Shown piece by piece: positions 5,729 to 16,151 of a stretch of DNA of 40,852 nucleotides. Source of the stretch: an uncultured Bacteroidales bacterium (lineage in GTDB: Bacteria > Bacteroidota > Bacteroidia > Bacteroidales > UBA932); the NCBI GenBank assembly GCA_900316045.1, contig ONBM01000013.1, forward strand, positions 1 through 40,852, given 5' to 3'. The notes under the pieces are model-generated. The model made no database searches. It saw only the letters and a list, made by a program, of their open reading frames with translations, and was not told the origin of the DNA. The translations under genes and the position numbers were made by a program. Position 1 is the stretch's first letter. Each line of letters begins with the position of its first letter.

Positions 5729-7456
5729 ATGAATATGGAGAATAATAGGATAAACGGCTCAGAGGCGCTTTTGAAATGCCTCGTGGACGAGGGCGCGGAC
5801 ACTATATTCGGCTATCCTGGCGGCCAGATAATGCCAGTCTATGACAAGCTGGTGGATTACTCCGATAAGCTTCGCCACATTCTCGTCCGCCACGAGCAAG
5901 GAGCCATTCATGCCGCCCAAGGTTATGCCAGGGCGACTGGAAAAACAGGAGTGGTGCTGGTCACTTCCGGCCCGGGAGCAACGAACGTCATCACAGGCAT
6001 AATGGATGCGAAAGTGGATTCCACCCCCATCGTAGTGATAGCCGGGCAGGTGTCCAATTCAGCACTTGGAACAGATGCTTTCCAAGAGGCAGACCTCATC
6101 GGCATGACAGGGACGATAACGAAGTGGAACTACCAGGTCAGAGACGCGAAAGACATGGCCTGGGCAGTTTCAAGAGCGTTTTATATAGCAAGGAACGGCC
6201 GTCCCGGGCCAGTGGTGCTGGACGTGACTAAAGATGCCCAGCTCAGCATGGTAGATTTCGAATTCAAGAAATGCGGATTCATTAGAAGCTATATTCCTTA
6301 TCCTAAGCCTTCTGAAGAGGCGATAGCAAAGGCCGCGATGCTGCTCAACGAAGCCGAAAGGCCATTCGTGGTGTTCGGTCAAGGAATCACTCTCAGCGGA
6401 GCGGAAAAAGAACTTAAAGAGTTCCTCCACAAAGGAGATATCCCTGCCGGCTCCACCCTTCTCGGACTGAGCGCTTTGCCGACTGACGACCCTCTGTTTG
6501 CCGGCATGATAGGCATGCACGGCTACATAGCCCCGAACATAAAGACCAACGAATGCGACGTGCTGGTGGCAGTGGGGATGCGCTTCGACGACAGAGTGAC
6601 GGGAACGGTCCAGTCATACGCCAGGCAGGCCAAGATAATCCACATCGACATAGACCCTTGCGAGGTCGGAAAAATAATTCCGGTGGACGTGGGCATCATC
6701 GGGGATGCGAAGGCTGTGCTGAGGGAACTGACGGCCAAAATAGCCAGGCACGATCATAAGGAATGGATTGCCAGCTTTGAGAACTGCCTCGAAGTAGAAA
6801 AAGAAAAAGTAATATACCCGGAAGTTCATCCGAAAGAGGGCTGGATCAAGATGGGAGAAGTGGTGGATGCCGTCGCCGAAGCGACGAAGGGGAATGCCGT
6901 GGTGGTGACAGACGTGGGACAGAACCAGATGATCGCTGCAAGATATTCAAAATTCACCGGTGGAAGGAGCTTCATTTCATCAGGAGGTCTCGGAACCATG
7001 GGATTCGGCCTGCCGGCAGCGATAGGGGCAAAGATAGGGGCTGCGGAAAAAACAGTCTGCCTTTTCGTCGGAGATGGAGGAATCCAGATGACCATTGAAG
7101 AGCTTGGCACCATAATGCAAGAAAAGACAGGAGTCAAGATATTCATACTCAACAATAACTGGCTTGGCAATGTGCGTCAGTGGCAGGAACTGTTCTTCAA
7201 TAAAAGGTACTCGCAGACCAGGATGCAGAACCCCGATTACGGGGCGATCGCCTCGGCATACGGCATACGCTGCGCGATCGTCGAGAAGCGGGAAGACCTT
7301 GCCGGAGCAGTAGAAGAGATGCTCTCCGACGATGCCCCCGCGATTCTGGACATCCATGTGGAAGAGGAGGACAATGTCATGCCAATGGTGGCTCCGGGAA
7401 AGCCGATTACGAATATCATGTTGAACGGAAAAGAAATTTACGAATATGGAAAATGA
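5729..7456 (+). CDS. ilvB: Acetolactate synthase, large (catalytic) subunit
   Basis: Thiamine-diphosphate enzyme condensing two pyruvates to 2-acetolactate, or pyruvate with 2-oxobutanoate to 2-aceto-2-hydroxybutanoate. The 575 residues show the N-terminal TPP domain with the proton-relay Glu in VRHEQGAIHAAQGYARATG, the FAD/substrate motif RFDDRVTG, and the C-terminal metal-TPP motif GDGGIQMT followed by NNNW. The start gives MNMENNRINGSEALLKCL; a second Met six bases on is equally possible. It ends inside ilvN, an 11-bp overlap that suggests coupled, balanced synthesis of the two subunits. A biosynthetic AHAS, not a catabolic acetolactate synthase, is supported by its operon and by the adjacent ACT-domain subunit. 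Confidence 0.97.
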   Translation: MNMENNRINGSEALLKCLVDEGADTIFGYPGGQIMPVYDKLVDYSDKLRHILVRHEQGAIHAAQGYARATGKTGVVLVTSGPGATNVITGIMDAKVDSTPIVVIAGQVSNSALGTDAFQEADLIGMTGTITKWNYQVRDAKDMAWAVSRAFYIARNGRPGPVVLDVTKDAQLSMVDFEFKKCGFIRSYIPYPKPSEEAIAKAAMLLNEAERPFVVFGQGITLSGAEKELKEFLHKGDIPAGSTLLGLSALPTDDPLFAGMIGMHGYIAPNIKTNECDVLVAVGMRFDDRVTGTVQSYARQAKIIHIDIDPCEVGKIIPVDVGIIGDAKAVLRELTAKIARHDHKEWIASFENCLEVEKEKVIYPEVHPKEGWIKMGEVVDAVAEATKGNAVVVTDVGQNQMIAARYSKFTGGRSFISSGGLGTMGFGLPAAIGAKIGAAEKTVCLFVGDGGIQMTIEELGTIMQEKTGVKIFILNNNWLGNVRQWQELFFNKRYSQTRMQNPDYGAIASAYGIRCAIVEKREDLAGAVEEMLSDDAPAILDIHVEEEDNVMPMVAPGKPITNIMLNGKEIYEYGK

Positions 7457-7811
7457 GTGCAAACGGTATTCTGTCATCATATACACCGAGAATCAGATAG
7501 GGCTGCTCTCGCAGTTCTCGAATATATTCACGAGACGCGGCCTCAGCATCTGGAGCCTTCTGGCTCTGCCAACGGACATTCCTGGCATTCACTACTTGAC
7601 GATAGTTACCGACGGGCCGGAAAAGAGCATCCACAATGCTGTGCTGCACTTGGAAGACAAGATTGACGTCGTGAAGGCTTTTTATTACCCTGGCGACCTG
7701 ATCGCGGCGCCCGACGAGAGCATTTACAAGCTCTCCGAGGAAAAAGTCAGGGATTTCATTCACGAGAGAACCGTGGAAAAGAAAAATTATCTTAACAATA
7801 GAAACAAATAA
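7446..7811 (+). CDS. ilvN: Acetolactate synthase, small (regulatory) subunit
   Basis: 121 residues with an N-terminal ACT domain (YSVIIYTENQIGLLSQFSNI then RRGLSIWSL and GIHYLTIVTDG), the module that binds valine for feedback inhibition and activates IlvB. It is short: the second domain of the longer IlvH-type subunits is largely missing and only a charged tail follows. Short forms such as E. coli IlvN exist, so it is probably complete. It starts 11 bp inside ilvB and ends 11 bp before ilvC. Confidence 0.92.
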   Translation: MENECKRYSVIIYTENQIGLLSQFSNIFTRRGLSIWSLLALPTDIPGIHYLTIVTDGPEKSIHNAVLHLEDKIDVVKAFYYPGDLIAAPDESIYKLSEEKVRDFIHERTVEKKNYLNNRNK

Positions 7812-7822
7812 ATCAATCAATT

Positions 7823-8875
7823 ATGGCAAAAATTAGTTTTGGCGGGGTTGAAGAAAATGTAGTAACCCGCGAAGAATTCACGCTTGAACATGCACGCGAA
7901 GTTTTGAAAGACGAAACCATCGCAATCATCGGCTATGGAATCCAAGGTCCTGGACAAGGCCTGAACCTGAGGGACAACGGATTCAATGTGATAGTCGGCC
8001 AGCGAGAGGGCAAGTCTTACGATAAGGCCCTCGAAGATGGATGGGTGCCTGGAGAGACGCTTTTCAGCATCGAGGAAGCCTGCAAGAGAGGAACGGTCAT
8101 CGAATATCTGATCTCGGATGCAGCCCAGATCCAGCAGTGGCCTACCGTAAAGAAATATCTTACGCCAGGCAAGGCCCTCTATTTCTCGCACGGCTTCGCA
8201 ATCACGTACAAGGACAGGACCGGAGTAATTCCACCGGCAGACGTGGATGTCATTATGGTGGCCCCTAAAGGCTCGGGAACATCACTGAGACGCCTGTTCG
8301 TCGAAGGGCGCGGAGTGAATTCGTCATACGCTGTTTATCAGGATGCCACCGGCAAGGCTCTGGAACGCACCCTGGCACTCGGGATAGGCATCGGCTCAGG
8401 CTATCTTTTCGAGACCGATTTCAAGCGGGAAGTATATTCAGACCTTACCGGAGAACGCGGAACGCTGATGGGAGCGATACAAGGAATACTTCTGGCTCAG
8501 TACGAGACGCTCAGGGAGCATGGGCATACACCTTCAGAGGCTTTCAACGAGACAGTGGAGGAACTGACCCAGTCTCTGATGCCTTTATTCGCAGAGAAAG
8601 GCATGGACTGGATGTACGCAAACTGCTCTACGACGGCTCAGAGAGGGGCTCTTGACTGGATGGGACCTTTCCACGACGCCACTAAGCCAGTCTTCGAGAA
8701 ACTCTATCAGTCTGTGGCCAGCGGTAATGAGGCCCAGATTTCAATCGATTCAAATTCCAAGCCAGGCTACCGTGAGGGACTCAACAAAGAACTTGAAGCC
8801 CTTCGCAACAGCGAGATGTGGAGAACCGGAGCAGAAGTAAGGGCTCTGCGTCCGGAAAAACAGGAAAAGAAATAA
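7823..8875 (+). CDS. ilvC: Ketol-acid reductoisomerase
   Basis: Mg- and NAD(P)H-dependent isomeroreductase making 2,3-dihydroxyisovalerate and 2,3-dihydroxy-3-methylvalerate. The 350 residues fit the short class I form. The Rossmann motif [19 protein letters not shown] is followed by [11 protein letters not shown] in the cofactor-phosphate loop. The metal ligands lie in [15 protein letters not shown] and [10 protein letters not shown], and the substrate Ser region in [12 protein letters not shown]. The Bacteroidota-like GYGIQGPGQ motif and C-terminal EKLYQSV segment are as expected. It starts at the ATG that follows the ilvN stop by 11 bp. The Ser/Lys-containing loop is compatible with NADPH use but does not prove it. 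Confidence 0.96.
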   Translation: MAKISFGGVEENVVTREEFTLEHAREVLKDETIAIIGYGIQGPGQGLNLRDNGFNVIVGQREGKSYDKALEDGWVPGETLFSIEEACKRGTVIEYLISDAAQIQQWPTVKKYLTPGKALYFSHGFAITYKDRTGVIPPADVDVIMVAPKGSGTSLRRLFVEGRGVNSSYAVYQDATGKALERTLALGIGIGSGYLFETDFKREVYSDLTGERGTLMGAIQGILLAQYETLREHGHTPSEAFNETVEELTQSLMPLFAEKGMDWMYANCSTTAQRGALDWMGPFHDATKPVFEKLYQSVASGNEAQISIDSNSKPGYREGLNKELEALRNSEMWRTGAEVRALRPEKQEKK

Positions 8876-8877
8876 TA

Positions 8878-10377
8878 ATGGACAACAGAGTACAGATATT
8901 CGACACGACCCTCAGGGATGGAGAGCAGGTGCCTGGCTGCCAGCTTAACACAGTGGAGAAAATCCAGATCGCTAAAGAGCTGGAGAGCCTGGGCGTGGAC
9001 GTGATAGAGGCCGGCTTCCCTGTCTCCAGCCCCGGGGATTTCAACTCGGTGATTGAAATCTCCAAGGCCGTGACATGGCCTGCCATCTGCGCGCTCACAA
9101 GGGCAGTGGACAAGGACATAGACGTGGCCGCCGAGGCTCTCAGATACGCCAAGCATAAGAGAATCCACACAGGCATAGGGACTTCCGACTCCCACATCAA
9201 GTACAAGTTCAACTCTACCCGCGAGGAAATACTCGAGAGAGCGGTGCATGCGGTGAAATATGCCAGGAAATATGTCGAGGACGTGGAATTCTACGCCGAA
9301 GATGCCGGGAGGACCGACAATGAATATCTTGCCAGGGTGGTCGAGGCCGTGATCAAGGCCGGCGCCACGGTGGTGAATATTCCTGACACCACAGGCTACT
9401 GCCTGCCCGAGGAATATGGAGCCAAGATAAAATACCTCTTTGAGCATGTGGATGGCATAGACAAGGCAGTGATTTCCACGCATTGCCACAACGACCTGGG
9501 AATGGCCACTGCCAACACTTTCGAAGGCATAAGGAATGGGGCAAGGCAAGTGGAAGTGACCATCAACGGAGTTGGCGAGAGAGCCGGCAACACAGCACTC
9601 GAGGAAATCGTGATGATCCTCAAATGCCACAAGGATACTGACCTGTACACCAACATAAACACCCAGAAAATATATTCGTTGAGCAGGATGGTGTCGAACC
9701 TCATGAATATGCCGGTGCAGCCGAACAAGGCCATAGTCGGCAGGAACGCTTTCTCGCATTCTTCTGGAATACACCAGGACGGCGTCCTGAAAAATGCTCA
9801 GACCTACGAGATAATAGACCCCAAGGACATCGGGCTGGACGAGAATTCCATCGTTCTCACTGCTCGCAGCGGGCATGCGGCTCTGAAATACCGGCTGGAG
9901 ACCCACGGAGTAAATCTGAGCGAGGAAAAGCTGGATAAGGTCTACGAGGAATTCCTGAAGCTTGCCGACAAGAAGAAGGAGATAAATGACGATGACATAC
10001 TGATGCTTGCCGGCAGCGAAAGGGCTAACGACCATCACATTAAGGTGGACTGGCTCCAGGCGACCAGCGGAATAGGCATGAAGCCGGTGGCAAGCATCGG
10101 CCTGGACATCTCCGGCGAGAAATTCGAGGCCGCAGCCACCGGAAACGGTCCCGTTGATGCTGCAATCCACGCCGTCAGGCAAATCATCAAGAAACCAGTC
10201 ACCCTCACGGAATTCACGATACAGGGAGTCTCCAAAGGTTCCGACGACACCTGCAAGGTTCACATGCAGGTCGAACATAACGGTCGCATCTACTACGGCT
10301 TCGGCGCAAGCACCGACATCGTGAATGCTTCAATAGAGGCTTACGTAGACGCATTAAATAAATTCACGGCGGAATGA
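8878..10377 (+). CDS. leuA: 2-isopropylmalate synthase
   Basis: Condenses acetyl-CoA with 2-oxoisovalerate, the first committed step of leucine synthesis. 499 residues from the ATG at 8878, two bases after the ilvC stop; longer in-frame extensions into ilvC lack support because [17 protein letters not shown] is the normal N-terminus. The TIM barrel carries the substrate loop [10 protein letters not shown] and metal-binding [13 protein letters not shown] linker (HSSGIHQDG) and a C-terminal LeuA dimer/allosteric domain (from about residue 390, with [17 protein letters not shown] and [10 protein letters not shown]) follow, so leucine feedback is likely. It overlaps leuC by 4 bp (ATGA). It differs from the second LeuA-family gene in this operon (12338-13897), which has HAHNDYD in place of HCHNDLG. 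Confidence 0.95.
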   Translation: MDNRVQIFDTTLRDGEQVPGCQLNTVEKIQIAKELESLGVDVIEAGFPVSSPGDFNSVIEISKAVTWPAICALTRAVDKDIDVAAEALRYAKHKRIHTGIGTSDSHIKYKFNSTREEILERAVHAVKYARKYVEDVEFYAEDAGRTDNEYLARVVEAVIKAGATVVNIPDTTGYCLPEEYGAKIKYLFEHVDGIDKAVISTHCHNDLGMATANTFEGIRNGARQVEVTINGVGERAGNTALEEIVMILKCHKDTDLYTNINTQKIYSLSRMVSNLMNMPVQPNKAIVGRNAFSHSSGIHQDGVLKNAQTYEIIDPKDIGLDENSIVLTARSGHAALKYRLETHGVNLSEEKLDKVYEEFLKLADKKKEINDDDILMLAGSERANDHHIKVDWLQATSGIGMKPVASIGLDISGEKFEAAATGNGPVDAAIHAVRQIIKKPVTLTEFTIQGVSKGSDDTCKVHMQVEHNGRIYYGFGASTDIVNASIEAYVDALNKFTAE

Positions 10378-11765
10378 ACACGCTATTCGACAAAATATGG
10401 GATTCGCACGTCGTCACGAAACAGAGCGACGGCCCCACGCAATTGTACATCGACAGGCTGTACTGTCACGAGGTAACTACCCCTCAGGCTTTCGAAGGCT
10501 TAAAGGAAAGAGGGATCAGATGCTTGCGGCCCGAGAAGATTTTCTGCATGCCGGATCACAACACCCCCACGCATGACCAGGACAAGCCGATTGCTGACTC
10601 AGTAGGACGGAAGCAGGTTGAGACGCTTGAAAAAAACGCCAAGGAATTCGGGCTGACATATTTCGGAATGATGAATTCCCGTAACGGCATAATCCATGTC
10701 GTTGGACCGGAAAGAGGGCTTTCTCTCCCAGGAATGACCATTGTCTGCGGCGACTCACACACTTCGACTCACGGAGCAGCCGGAGCGGTTGCATTCGGCA
10801 TAGGAACCAGCGAAGTGGAGATGGTGATGGCTTCGCAATGCATTCTCCAGCAGAAGCCTAAGTCTATGAGAATAAATGTTGAAGGGACGCTCGGCAAGGG
10901 CGTGACGCCGAAAGACGTGGCCCTGTACATCATGCAGCAAATCACGACTTCCGGCGCGACTGGATACTTCGTAGAATATGCAGGCTCCGTGGTCAGAAAC
11001 ATGTCGATGGAGGGCCGCCTGACGCTTTGCAACCTGTCAATCGAAATGGGTGCCAGAGGAGGTTTCGTCGCTCCTGACGAGACTACCTTTGAATATCTCA
11101 AGGGGCGCGAATATGCCCCTAAGGGTGCTGAATGGGACAAGGCGGTGTCATATTGGAGGACTCTCAAATCTGGCGATGACGCAGTATTCGACCGAGAGAT
11201 CACTTTCGACGCTGCTGACATCGAGCCTATGATCACATATGGCACGAACCCAGGAATGGGCATCGGGATAACCCAAACCATTCCCACCGATGCAACACCT
11301 AAGGCTCTTGAATATATGGGATTCCATGCAGGAGAAAAGATGATCGGGAAAAAGGTGGACTATGTTTTCCTCGGAGCCTGCACAAATGGCAGAATAGAGG
11401 ATTTCAGGGCTTTCGCTTCCATAGCCGCAGGCCGTCACAAGGCAGAGGGCATTACTGCGTGGCTGGTTCCAGGCTCATGGGAGGTTCTGAAACAGATCAA
11501 GGCTGAAGGGCTTGACCAAATCCTGAGCGAAGCTGGCTTCGAGATTCGTCAGCCGGGCTGCTCTGCGTGCCTGGCCATGAACGACGACAAGATTCCCGCT
11601 GGCAAATATTCAGTTTCCACCAGCAACCGCAATTTCGAAGGCCGCCAGGGTCCAGGCGCCCGCACCATGCTCGCCTCCCCTCTAACAGCTGCCGCAGCCG
11701 CAGTCACCGGCATCGTCACAGACCCAAGGACTTTAATGCAAGACGTTCATGAAACAGAAATTTGA
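10374..11765 (+). CDS. leuC: 3-isopropylmalate dehydratase, large subunit
   Basis: Aconitase-family subunit that, with LeuD, isomerises 2-isopropylmalate to 3-isopropylmalate. The 463 residues contain [12 protein letters not shown] and the three cysteine ligands of the [4Fe-4S] cluster (FLGACTNGR and [10 protein letters not shown]). The start ATG overlaps the leuA stop (ATGA), and leuD begins 17 bp before the leuC stop, so translation of all three is probably coupled. If the citramalate synthase-like gene downstream is what it seems, the LeuCD pair would also process citramalate. Confidence 0.96.
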   Translation: MNTLFDKIWDSHVVTKQSDGPTQLYIDRLYCHEVTTPQAFEGLKERGIRCLRPEKIFCMPDHNTPTHDQDKPIADSVGRKQVETLEKNAKEFGLTYFGMMNSRNGIIHVVGPERGLSLPGMTIVCGDSHTSTHGAAGAVAFGIGTSEVEMVMASQCILQQKPKSMRINVEGTLGKGVTPKDVALYIMQQITTSGATGYFVEYAGSVVRNMSMEGRLTLCNLSIEMGARGGFVAPDETTFEYLKGREYAPKGAEWDKAVSYWRTLKSGDDAVFDREITFDAADIEPMITYGTNPGMGIGITQTIPTDATPKALEYMGFHAGEKMIGKKVDYVFLGACTNGRIEDFRAFASIAAGRHKAEGITAWLVPGSWEVLKQIKAEGLDQILSEAGFEIRQPGCSACLAMNDDKIPAGKYSVSTSNRNFEGRQGPGARTMLASPLTAAAAAVTGIVTDPRTLMQDVHETEI

Positions 11766-12345
11766 CATAATCGAAAGCACTTGCGTTCCGCTGCCACTGG
11801 ACAATGTGGACACGGATCAGATAATCCCAGCAAGGTTCCTAAAGGCAACCACCAGGGACGAGAAATTCTTCGGAGACAACCTGTTCTGTGACTGGCGGCA
11901 CAATCCAGACGGCAGCCTCAACAAAGATTTCGTGCTGAACGACCCATCATTCGGCGGCTGCATACTGGTCGCAGGGAAAAACTTCGGCAGCGGCTCCAGC
12001 CGTGAGCATGCCGCCTGGGCAATAGCAGGATACGGATTCAGGGCAGTCATCGCCTCCTCGTTCGCAGATATTCATAAAAACAACGAGCTCAACAATTTCG
12101 TGCTCCCAATAACCGTGAGCGAAGGTTTTCTGAAAGAACTCCACGCCACGATCGCGAAAGACCATGGAGCGAAAGTACGCATAGAGCTGCCAGCTCAGAC
12201 CGTGACGAATCTCACCACAGGCTCTTCGGAGCATTTCGAGATAAACCAATACAAGAAATTCTGCCTTATGAACGGCCTGGATGACATAGATTATCTCCTG
12301 AGCCACAAGAAAGACATAGAAGAATACGAGAAAGCGCATGCCTGA
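11749..12345 (+). CDS. leuD: 3-isopropylmalate dehydratase, small subunit
   Basis: 198-residue swivelling-domain partner of LeuC. The signature [19 protein letters not shown] is present, preceded by [14 protein letters not shown] near the N-terminus. Length is normal for the bacterial type fused to no other domain. It overlaps leuC by 17 bp and the following LeuA-family gene by 8 bp. Confidence 0.96.
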   Translation: MKQKFDIIESTCVPLPLDNVDTDQIIPARFLKATTRDEKFFGDNLFCDWRHNPDGSLNKDFVLNDPSFGGCILVAGKNFGSGSSREHAAWAIAGYGFRAVIASSFADIHKNNELNNFVLPITVSEGFLKELHATIAKDHGAKVRIELPAQTVTNLTTGSSEHFEINQYKKFCLMNGLDDIDYLLSHKKDIEEYEKAHA

Positions 12346-13897
12346 CAGATACATAGAAGTAATGGACACCACCCTGCGTGACGGAGAGCAGACTGCCGGA
12401 GTCTCCTTCAACGGAGACGAGAAGCTGGCAATAACCCGCATGCTGCTTGAAGAACTGAAGGTGGACAGGATAGAAGTCGGCTCCGCAAGAGTGTCGAACG
12501 GCGAAAGAGATGCGTTCCAGAGAATATGCAGCTGGGCATCAACCTGCAACCACCTTCAGCAAATAGAAGTGCTGGGATTCGTGGATGACGGTCTCTCCGT
12601 CGAATGGATTTCGTCAGGGGGCGGCAAAGTGCTCAATCTGCTCACCAAAGGTTCCCTGAAGCATCTTGAGGGCCAGCTCAGGAAAACCCCGCAGGAACAC
12701 CTCGACGACATATTAATTAACATAAAAAAGGCTTCCGACAGGGGCATGGACGTTAATATTTATTTAGAGGATTGGTCCAACGGCATGCTCTCTTCAAGAG
12801 ATTATGTTTGGTTCATGATAGATGCGCTGAAGGACACGCCCGTGAAGCGTTTCATGCTGCCAGACACTCTCGGCATTCTGAACCCTGATCAGACGTTCGA
12901 CCTTTGCCTGGCGATGGTTTCCCGTTATCCTGAAACCAGATTCGACTTTCACGCTCACAACGACTATGACCTGGCAACGGCAAACGTCTATGAGGCAGTG
13001 AAAGCCGGCATCAATGGTTTGCATGTCACCGTGAACGGGCTTGGAGAGCGGACTGGGAATGTCCCCGTAGCCAGCGTCGTTGGCGTGCTGAATGACCATC
13101 TGCATGTCAGGAACTCTCTGGATGAGAAACGTCTGATGCACGTCTGCAGGTACGTAGAGACCATATCTGGAATTCGAATCCCTGAGAACAAGCCTATCGT
13201 GGGCGAATCTGTGTTCACGCAAACCAGCGGAGTACATGCCGACGGGGACAAGAAGGCTGGACTGTACCAGAATGCACTTATACCAGAAAGATTTGGCAGG
13301 TCGAGGCATTATGCCCTTGGCAAGACCAGCGGCAAAGCGAACATAGTCAAGAACTTGGAACAGCTTGGAATCAGCCTCGCGCCCGAACAGATGAAACTTG
13401 TAACCGCAAGAGTCGTCGAGCTGGGAGACAAGAAAGAGAATATGTCTGCCGAGGATTTGCCGTTCATAATAGCTGACGTGCTGAAAGGCGGATATTCTGC
13501 CACTCAGGACAACATACACATAATAAATTACAGCCTGCAGCTCGCAAGAGGAATGCGCCCCGTGGCCAACCTTCGGATAAAAATCCATGACAATGAATAT
13601 GAGGAAAGCTCTTCAGGCGACGGCCAGTACGATGCCTTCATGAAGTCTCTGTGGAAAATCTATGACAAGCTCGGGAAAACCCACCCTCGGCTGACCGACT
13701 ACCAAGTAAATATCCCGCCTGGAGGCAAGACAGACGCAATAGTGGTCACTACTATCGCCTGGGATTACGAGGGCCATCATTTCAAGACCCGCGGCGTGGA
13801 CTCGGACCAGACTGAAGCCGCAATAAAGGCGACGCTCAAAATGCTGAATATCATTGAAAACTCAAATCTGATAAGACATGAAACTGAAAATAGCTGA
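12338..13897 (+). CDS. cimA: LeuA-family acyltransferase, probably (R)-citramalate synthase
   Basis: A second member of the isopropylmalate/citramalate synthase family, 519 residues. TIM-barrel motifs are [14 protein letters not shown] and [19 protein letters not shown], with NGLGERTGN after; a C-terminal LeuA dimer domain ([17 protein letters not shown] onward) follows. The HAHNDYD form, rather than HCHNDLG of true LeuA, is what I associate with the citramalate-type enzymes that Bacteroidota carry in leu operons. Such an enzyme joins acetyl-CoA and pyruvate; LeuCD and LeuB can then yield 2-oxobutanoate for isoleucine. Its position between leuD and leuB fits shared use. No threonine deaminase gene occurs in the window, but it could be elsewhere. 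Alternatives are a second isopropylmalate synthase or another 2-oxoacid specificity. Confidence 0.72.
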   Translation: MPDRYIEVMDTTLRDGEQTAGVSFNGDEKLAITRMLLEELKVDRIEVGSARVSNGERDAFQRICSWASTCNHLQQIEVLGFVDDGLSVEWISSGGGKVLNLLTKGSLKHLEGQLRKTPQEHLDDILINIKKASDRGMDVNIYLEDWSNGMLSSRDYVWFMIDALKDTPVKRFMLPDTLGILNPDQTFDLCLAMVSRYPETRFDFHAHNDYDLATANVYEAVKAGINGLHVTVNGLGERTGNVPVASVVGVLNDHLHVRNSLDEKRLMHVCRYVETISGIRIPENKPIVGESVFTQTSGVHADGDKKAGLYQNALIPERFGRSRHYALGKTSGKANIVKNLEQLGISLAPEQMKLVTARVVELGDKKENMSAEDLPFIIADVLKGGYSATQDNIHIINYSLQLARGMRPVANLRIKIHDNEYEESSSGDGQYDAFMKSLWKIYDKLGKTHPRLTDYQVNIPPGGKTDAIVVTTIAWDYEGHHFKTRGVDSDQTEAAIKATLKMLNIIENSNLIRHETENS

Positions 13898-14939
13898 AGT
13901 ACCAGGGGACGGGATAGGTCCCGAAGTAGTCGGGCAGGCAGTCAAAGCTGTCGATGCCGTCTGCAAGAAGTTCGGACACAGCGCCGAATACACAATGGCA
14001 TATGTTGGCGCATGCGCCATTGACAGATTCGGTGATCCGTATCCTGAGGAAAGCCATAAAATCTGCATGGATTCCGATGCCGTGCTGTTTGGAGCAGTCG
14101 GCGATCCGAAATATGACAACGATCCGACATCCAAGGTGCGTCCTGAGCAGGGGCTTCTCGCAATTCGCAAGAAGCTCGGGCTTTACGCAAACATTCGTCC
14201 CGTGGAGACTTTCAAATCGCTGCTGTACAAATCCCCTTTGAAAGAGGGACTCGTGGATGGGGCAGATTTCGTTTGCGTGCGAGAGCTGACCGGAGGAATG
14301 TATTTCGGCGAGAAAGGACGCCGCGACAATGGGGACACGGCATTCGACACTAACGTGTACCATCGTTTCGAAATCGAGCGCATCCTGAAACTGGCCTTTG
14401 AATATGCCATGCGCCGTCATCGTCACCTGACCGTGGTGGACAAGGCAAATGTGCTTGAGACATCCCGCCTTTGGAGACAGGTGGCTCAGGGAATGGAGCA
14501 TGAATATCCCGACGTACAGACTGACTACATGTTCGTGGACAATGCCTCCATGCAACTCATCAGATGCCCGAAATTCTTCGACGTCATAGTGACAGAAAAC
14601 ACCTTCGGCGACATCCTGACAGATGAAGCCAGCTGCATTTCAGGGTCGATGGGCCTTCTAGCTTCGGCATCAATCGGGGAACACACTTCCCTATTCGAGC
14701 CTATTCATGGCTCATATCCTCAGGCTGCCGGCAAGAACATCGCCAACCCTCTGGCTGCCATACTTTCCGCCGCCATGATGTTCGAATATTCATTTGGTCT
14801 CATGGAAGAAGGCAAGGCCATCCGCAAGGCTGTGGCCGCCTCCATCGAGGCAGGCATCGTCACTGAAGACCTGGCGTCAGAAGGTGCCAAAGCATACTCC
14901 ACGACAGAGGTCGGCGACTGGGTCGCAAAGCATATTTAA
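13878..14939 (+). CDS. leuB: 3-isopropylmalate dehydrogenase
   Basis: NAD-dependent oxidative decarboxylase producing 2-oxoisocaproate. The 353 residues show [11 protein letters not shown] at the N-terminus, the substrate motif [14 protein letters not shown], the family signature [14 protein letters not shown] with GSMGLL and [20 protein letters not shown] marks a LeuB rather than an isocitrate dehydrogenase. It overlaps the preceding gene by 20 bp and is followed by ilvE after 21 bp. Confidence 0.96.
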   Translation: MKLKIAEVPGDGIGPEVVGQAVKAVDAVCKKFGHSAEYTMAYVGACAIDRFGDPYPEESHKICMDSDAVLFGAVGDPKYDNDPTSKVRPEQGLLAIRKKLGLYANIRPVETFKSLLYKSPLKEGLVDGADFVCVRELTGGMYFGEKGRRDNGDTAFDTNVYHRFEIERILKLAFEYAMRRHRHLTVVDKANVLETSRLWRQVAQGMEHEYPDVQTDYMFVDNASMQLIRCPKFFDVIVTENTFGDILTDEASCISGSMGLLASASIGEHTSLFEPIHGSYPQAAGKNIANPLAAILSAAMMFEYSFGLMEEGKAIRKAVAASIEAGIVTEDLASEGAKAYSTTEVGDWVAKHI

Positions 14940-14960
14940 CGAATTTAACACCATATTTTC

Positions 14961-15995
14961 ATGAAAGAAATCGATTGGGACAAGCTGGGCTTTGATGCTT
15001 ACAGGACGAGAACCGTCATCGTCTCCCACTTCAAAGACGGGAAGTGGTCTCCGATTGAGAAAACAGAGACTTTCTCTTTCACGTTCGACCCGTTCGCACA
15101 GGTATTCCACTATGCAATTTCTTGCTTCGAAGGCCTGAAAGCCTTCACCCAGAAAGATGGACGGAAAGTAATGTTCCGCCCGGACGAGAATGCCGCCAGG
15201 CTGCAAAGAACGGCCAGATACCTCGGCCTACCAGTACCAACGAAGGAAATGTTCATCGAGATGTGCAAAGAGTGCGTCTTGAACAATCTTGAATTCCTGC
15301 CTCCATACGGTCACCAGGCATCCATGTACATCCGCCCGCTACTTGTTGGAATGCACCCTCAGATGCAGCTAGTTCCTTACCCGGAAGCCATATTCGCAGT
15401 CATGTGCGCCCCCGTAGGTTCCTATTATGGTGAGCATCTAAGGTCATTCGCCGGAGTAATTCCTGGCAACTATGACAGAGCCGCGCCAAAAGGATCCGGG
15501 AGCTACAAGATCGGAGCGAATTACGCCAGCACATTCGAGCCTTATAAAATTGCGCACGAGCAGGGCTACACCGAGCTCCTTTACCTGAATTCCCAGACAA
15601 GGGAATATATTGATGAATTTGGCTCGTCCAACTTCTTCGCAATAGAAGGGAACAAGTACATCACCCCGCTTTCTGACAGCGTGCTGCCATCAATCACCAA
15701 CAAATCCCTGCAGCAGGTCGCCAAAGACTTCGGAATGGAAGTCGAGAAACGTAAAATTCCGGTCGGCGAACTTTCTGAATTCGAAGAGGCAGCAGCCTGC
15801 GGAACAGCAGTCGTCATCACGCCAATGTCGCATATAGACATAAAGCCAGTCCTGGAAGAACCCGAGGTGTCTGCCTCGTACAGATTTTTCGATGACGGCG
15901 AAGTCGGACCTGCCTGCCAGAAACTCTATAAGCAGATCACCGGCATCCAGTTCGGTGAGCTGCCGGACGCACACGGCTGGTGCTACGAAATCTAA
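14961..15995 (+). CDS. ilvE: Branched-chain amino acid aminotransferase (biosynthetic copy)
   Basis: Fold-type IV PLP aminotransferase giving Val, Leu and Ile from their 2-oxo acids with glutamate as donor. 344 residues; the PLP lysine is in GSGSYKIGANYA, followed by EYIDEFGSSNFFAI and VVITPMSHI. It is last in the operon. After its stop there is no strong intrinsic terminator: only a short AT-rich stretch separates it from the nrdA promoter region, so read-through is possible. A paralogue with the same layout lies at 29297-30340 beside the ferredoxin oxidoreductase genes. Confidence 0.95.
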   Translation: MKEIDWDKLGFDAYRTRTVIVSHFKDGKWSPIEKTETFSFTFDPFAQVFHYAISCFEGLKAFTQKDGRKVMFRPDENAARLQRTARYLGLPVPTKEMFIEMCKECVLNNLEFLPPYGHQASMYIRPLLVGMHPQMQLVPYPEAIFAVMCAPVGSYYGEHLRSFAGVIPGNYDRAAPKGSGSYKIGANYASTFEPYKIAHEQGYTELLYLNSQTREYIDEFGSSNFFAIEGNKYITPLSDSVLPSITNKSLQQVAKDFGMEVEKRKIPVGELSEFEEAAACGTAVVITPMSHIDIKPVLEEPEVSASYRFFDDGEVGPACQKLYKQITGIQFGELPDAHGWCYEI

Positions 15996-16071
15996 TTGCC
16001 AAGAATCAAAGCATGACATCCATGCATGGGGCATGTTGAAAAATAGTTTATAATTTTTATAATTTCTATTC

Positions 16072-16151
16072 CAAGTACGCCATCGTCTGATTATCTTTGC
16101 CGTCCTTATTATTCAAGACAATGCAGATAATCAAACGAAATGGCGTACTTG
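16072..16151. repeat. Long inverted repeat across the nrdA promoter and first codons
   Basis: Left arm 16072-16096, right arm 16125-16151. The outer 12 bases (CAAGTACGCCAT / ATGGCGTACTTG) and the inner 9 (TGATTATCT / AGATAATCA) pair perfectly. A CGT/ACG core lies between, with one mismatch and a 2-nt length difference. The right arm is the start of the nrdA coding sequence, so the left arm is in effect an inverted copy of nrdA codons 2-11. The nrdA ATG lies in the 28-nt loop. Confidence 0.85.
16092..16099 (+). promoter_or_regulatory. Probable -7 box of the nrdA promoter
   Basis: TATCTTTG fits TAnnTTTG and lies 21 bp before the nrdA ATG. No TTTG is present at the right distance upstream. The box is partly inside the left arm of the inverted repeat, so cruciform formation or a bound regulator could affect it. 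Confidence 0.4.

Noticed and set aside
8767..10278. 503-codon open frame antisense to leuA
   Set aside because: Lies wholly opposite a clear leuA with all motifs; composition is that of a shadow frame, with no recognisable motif.
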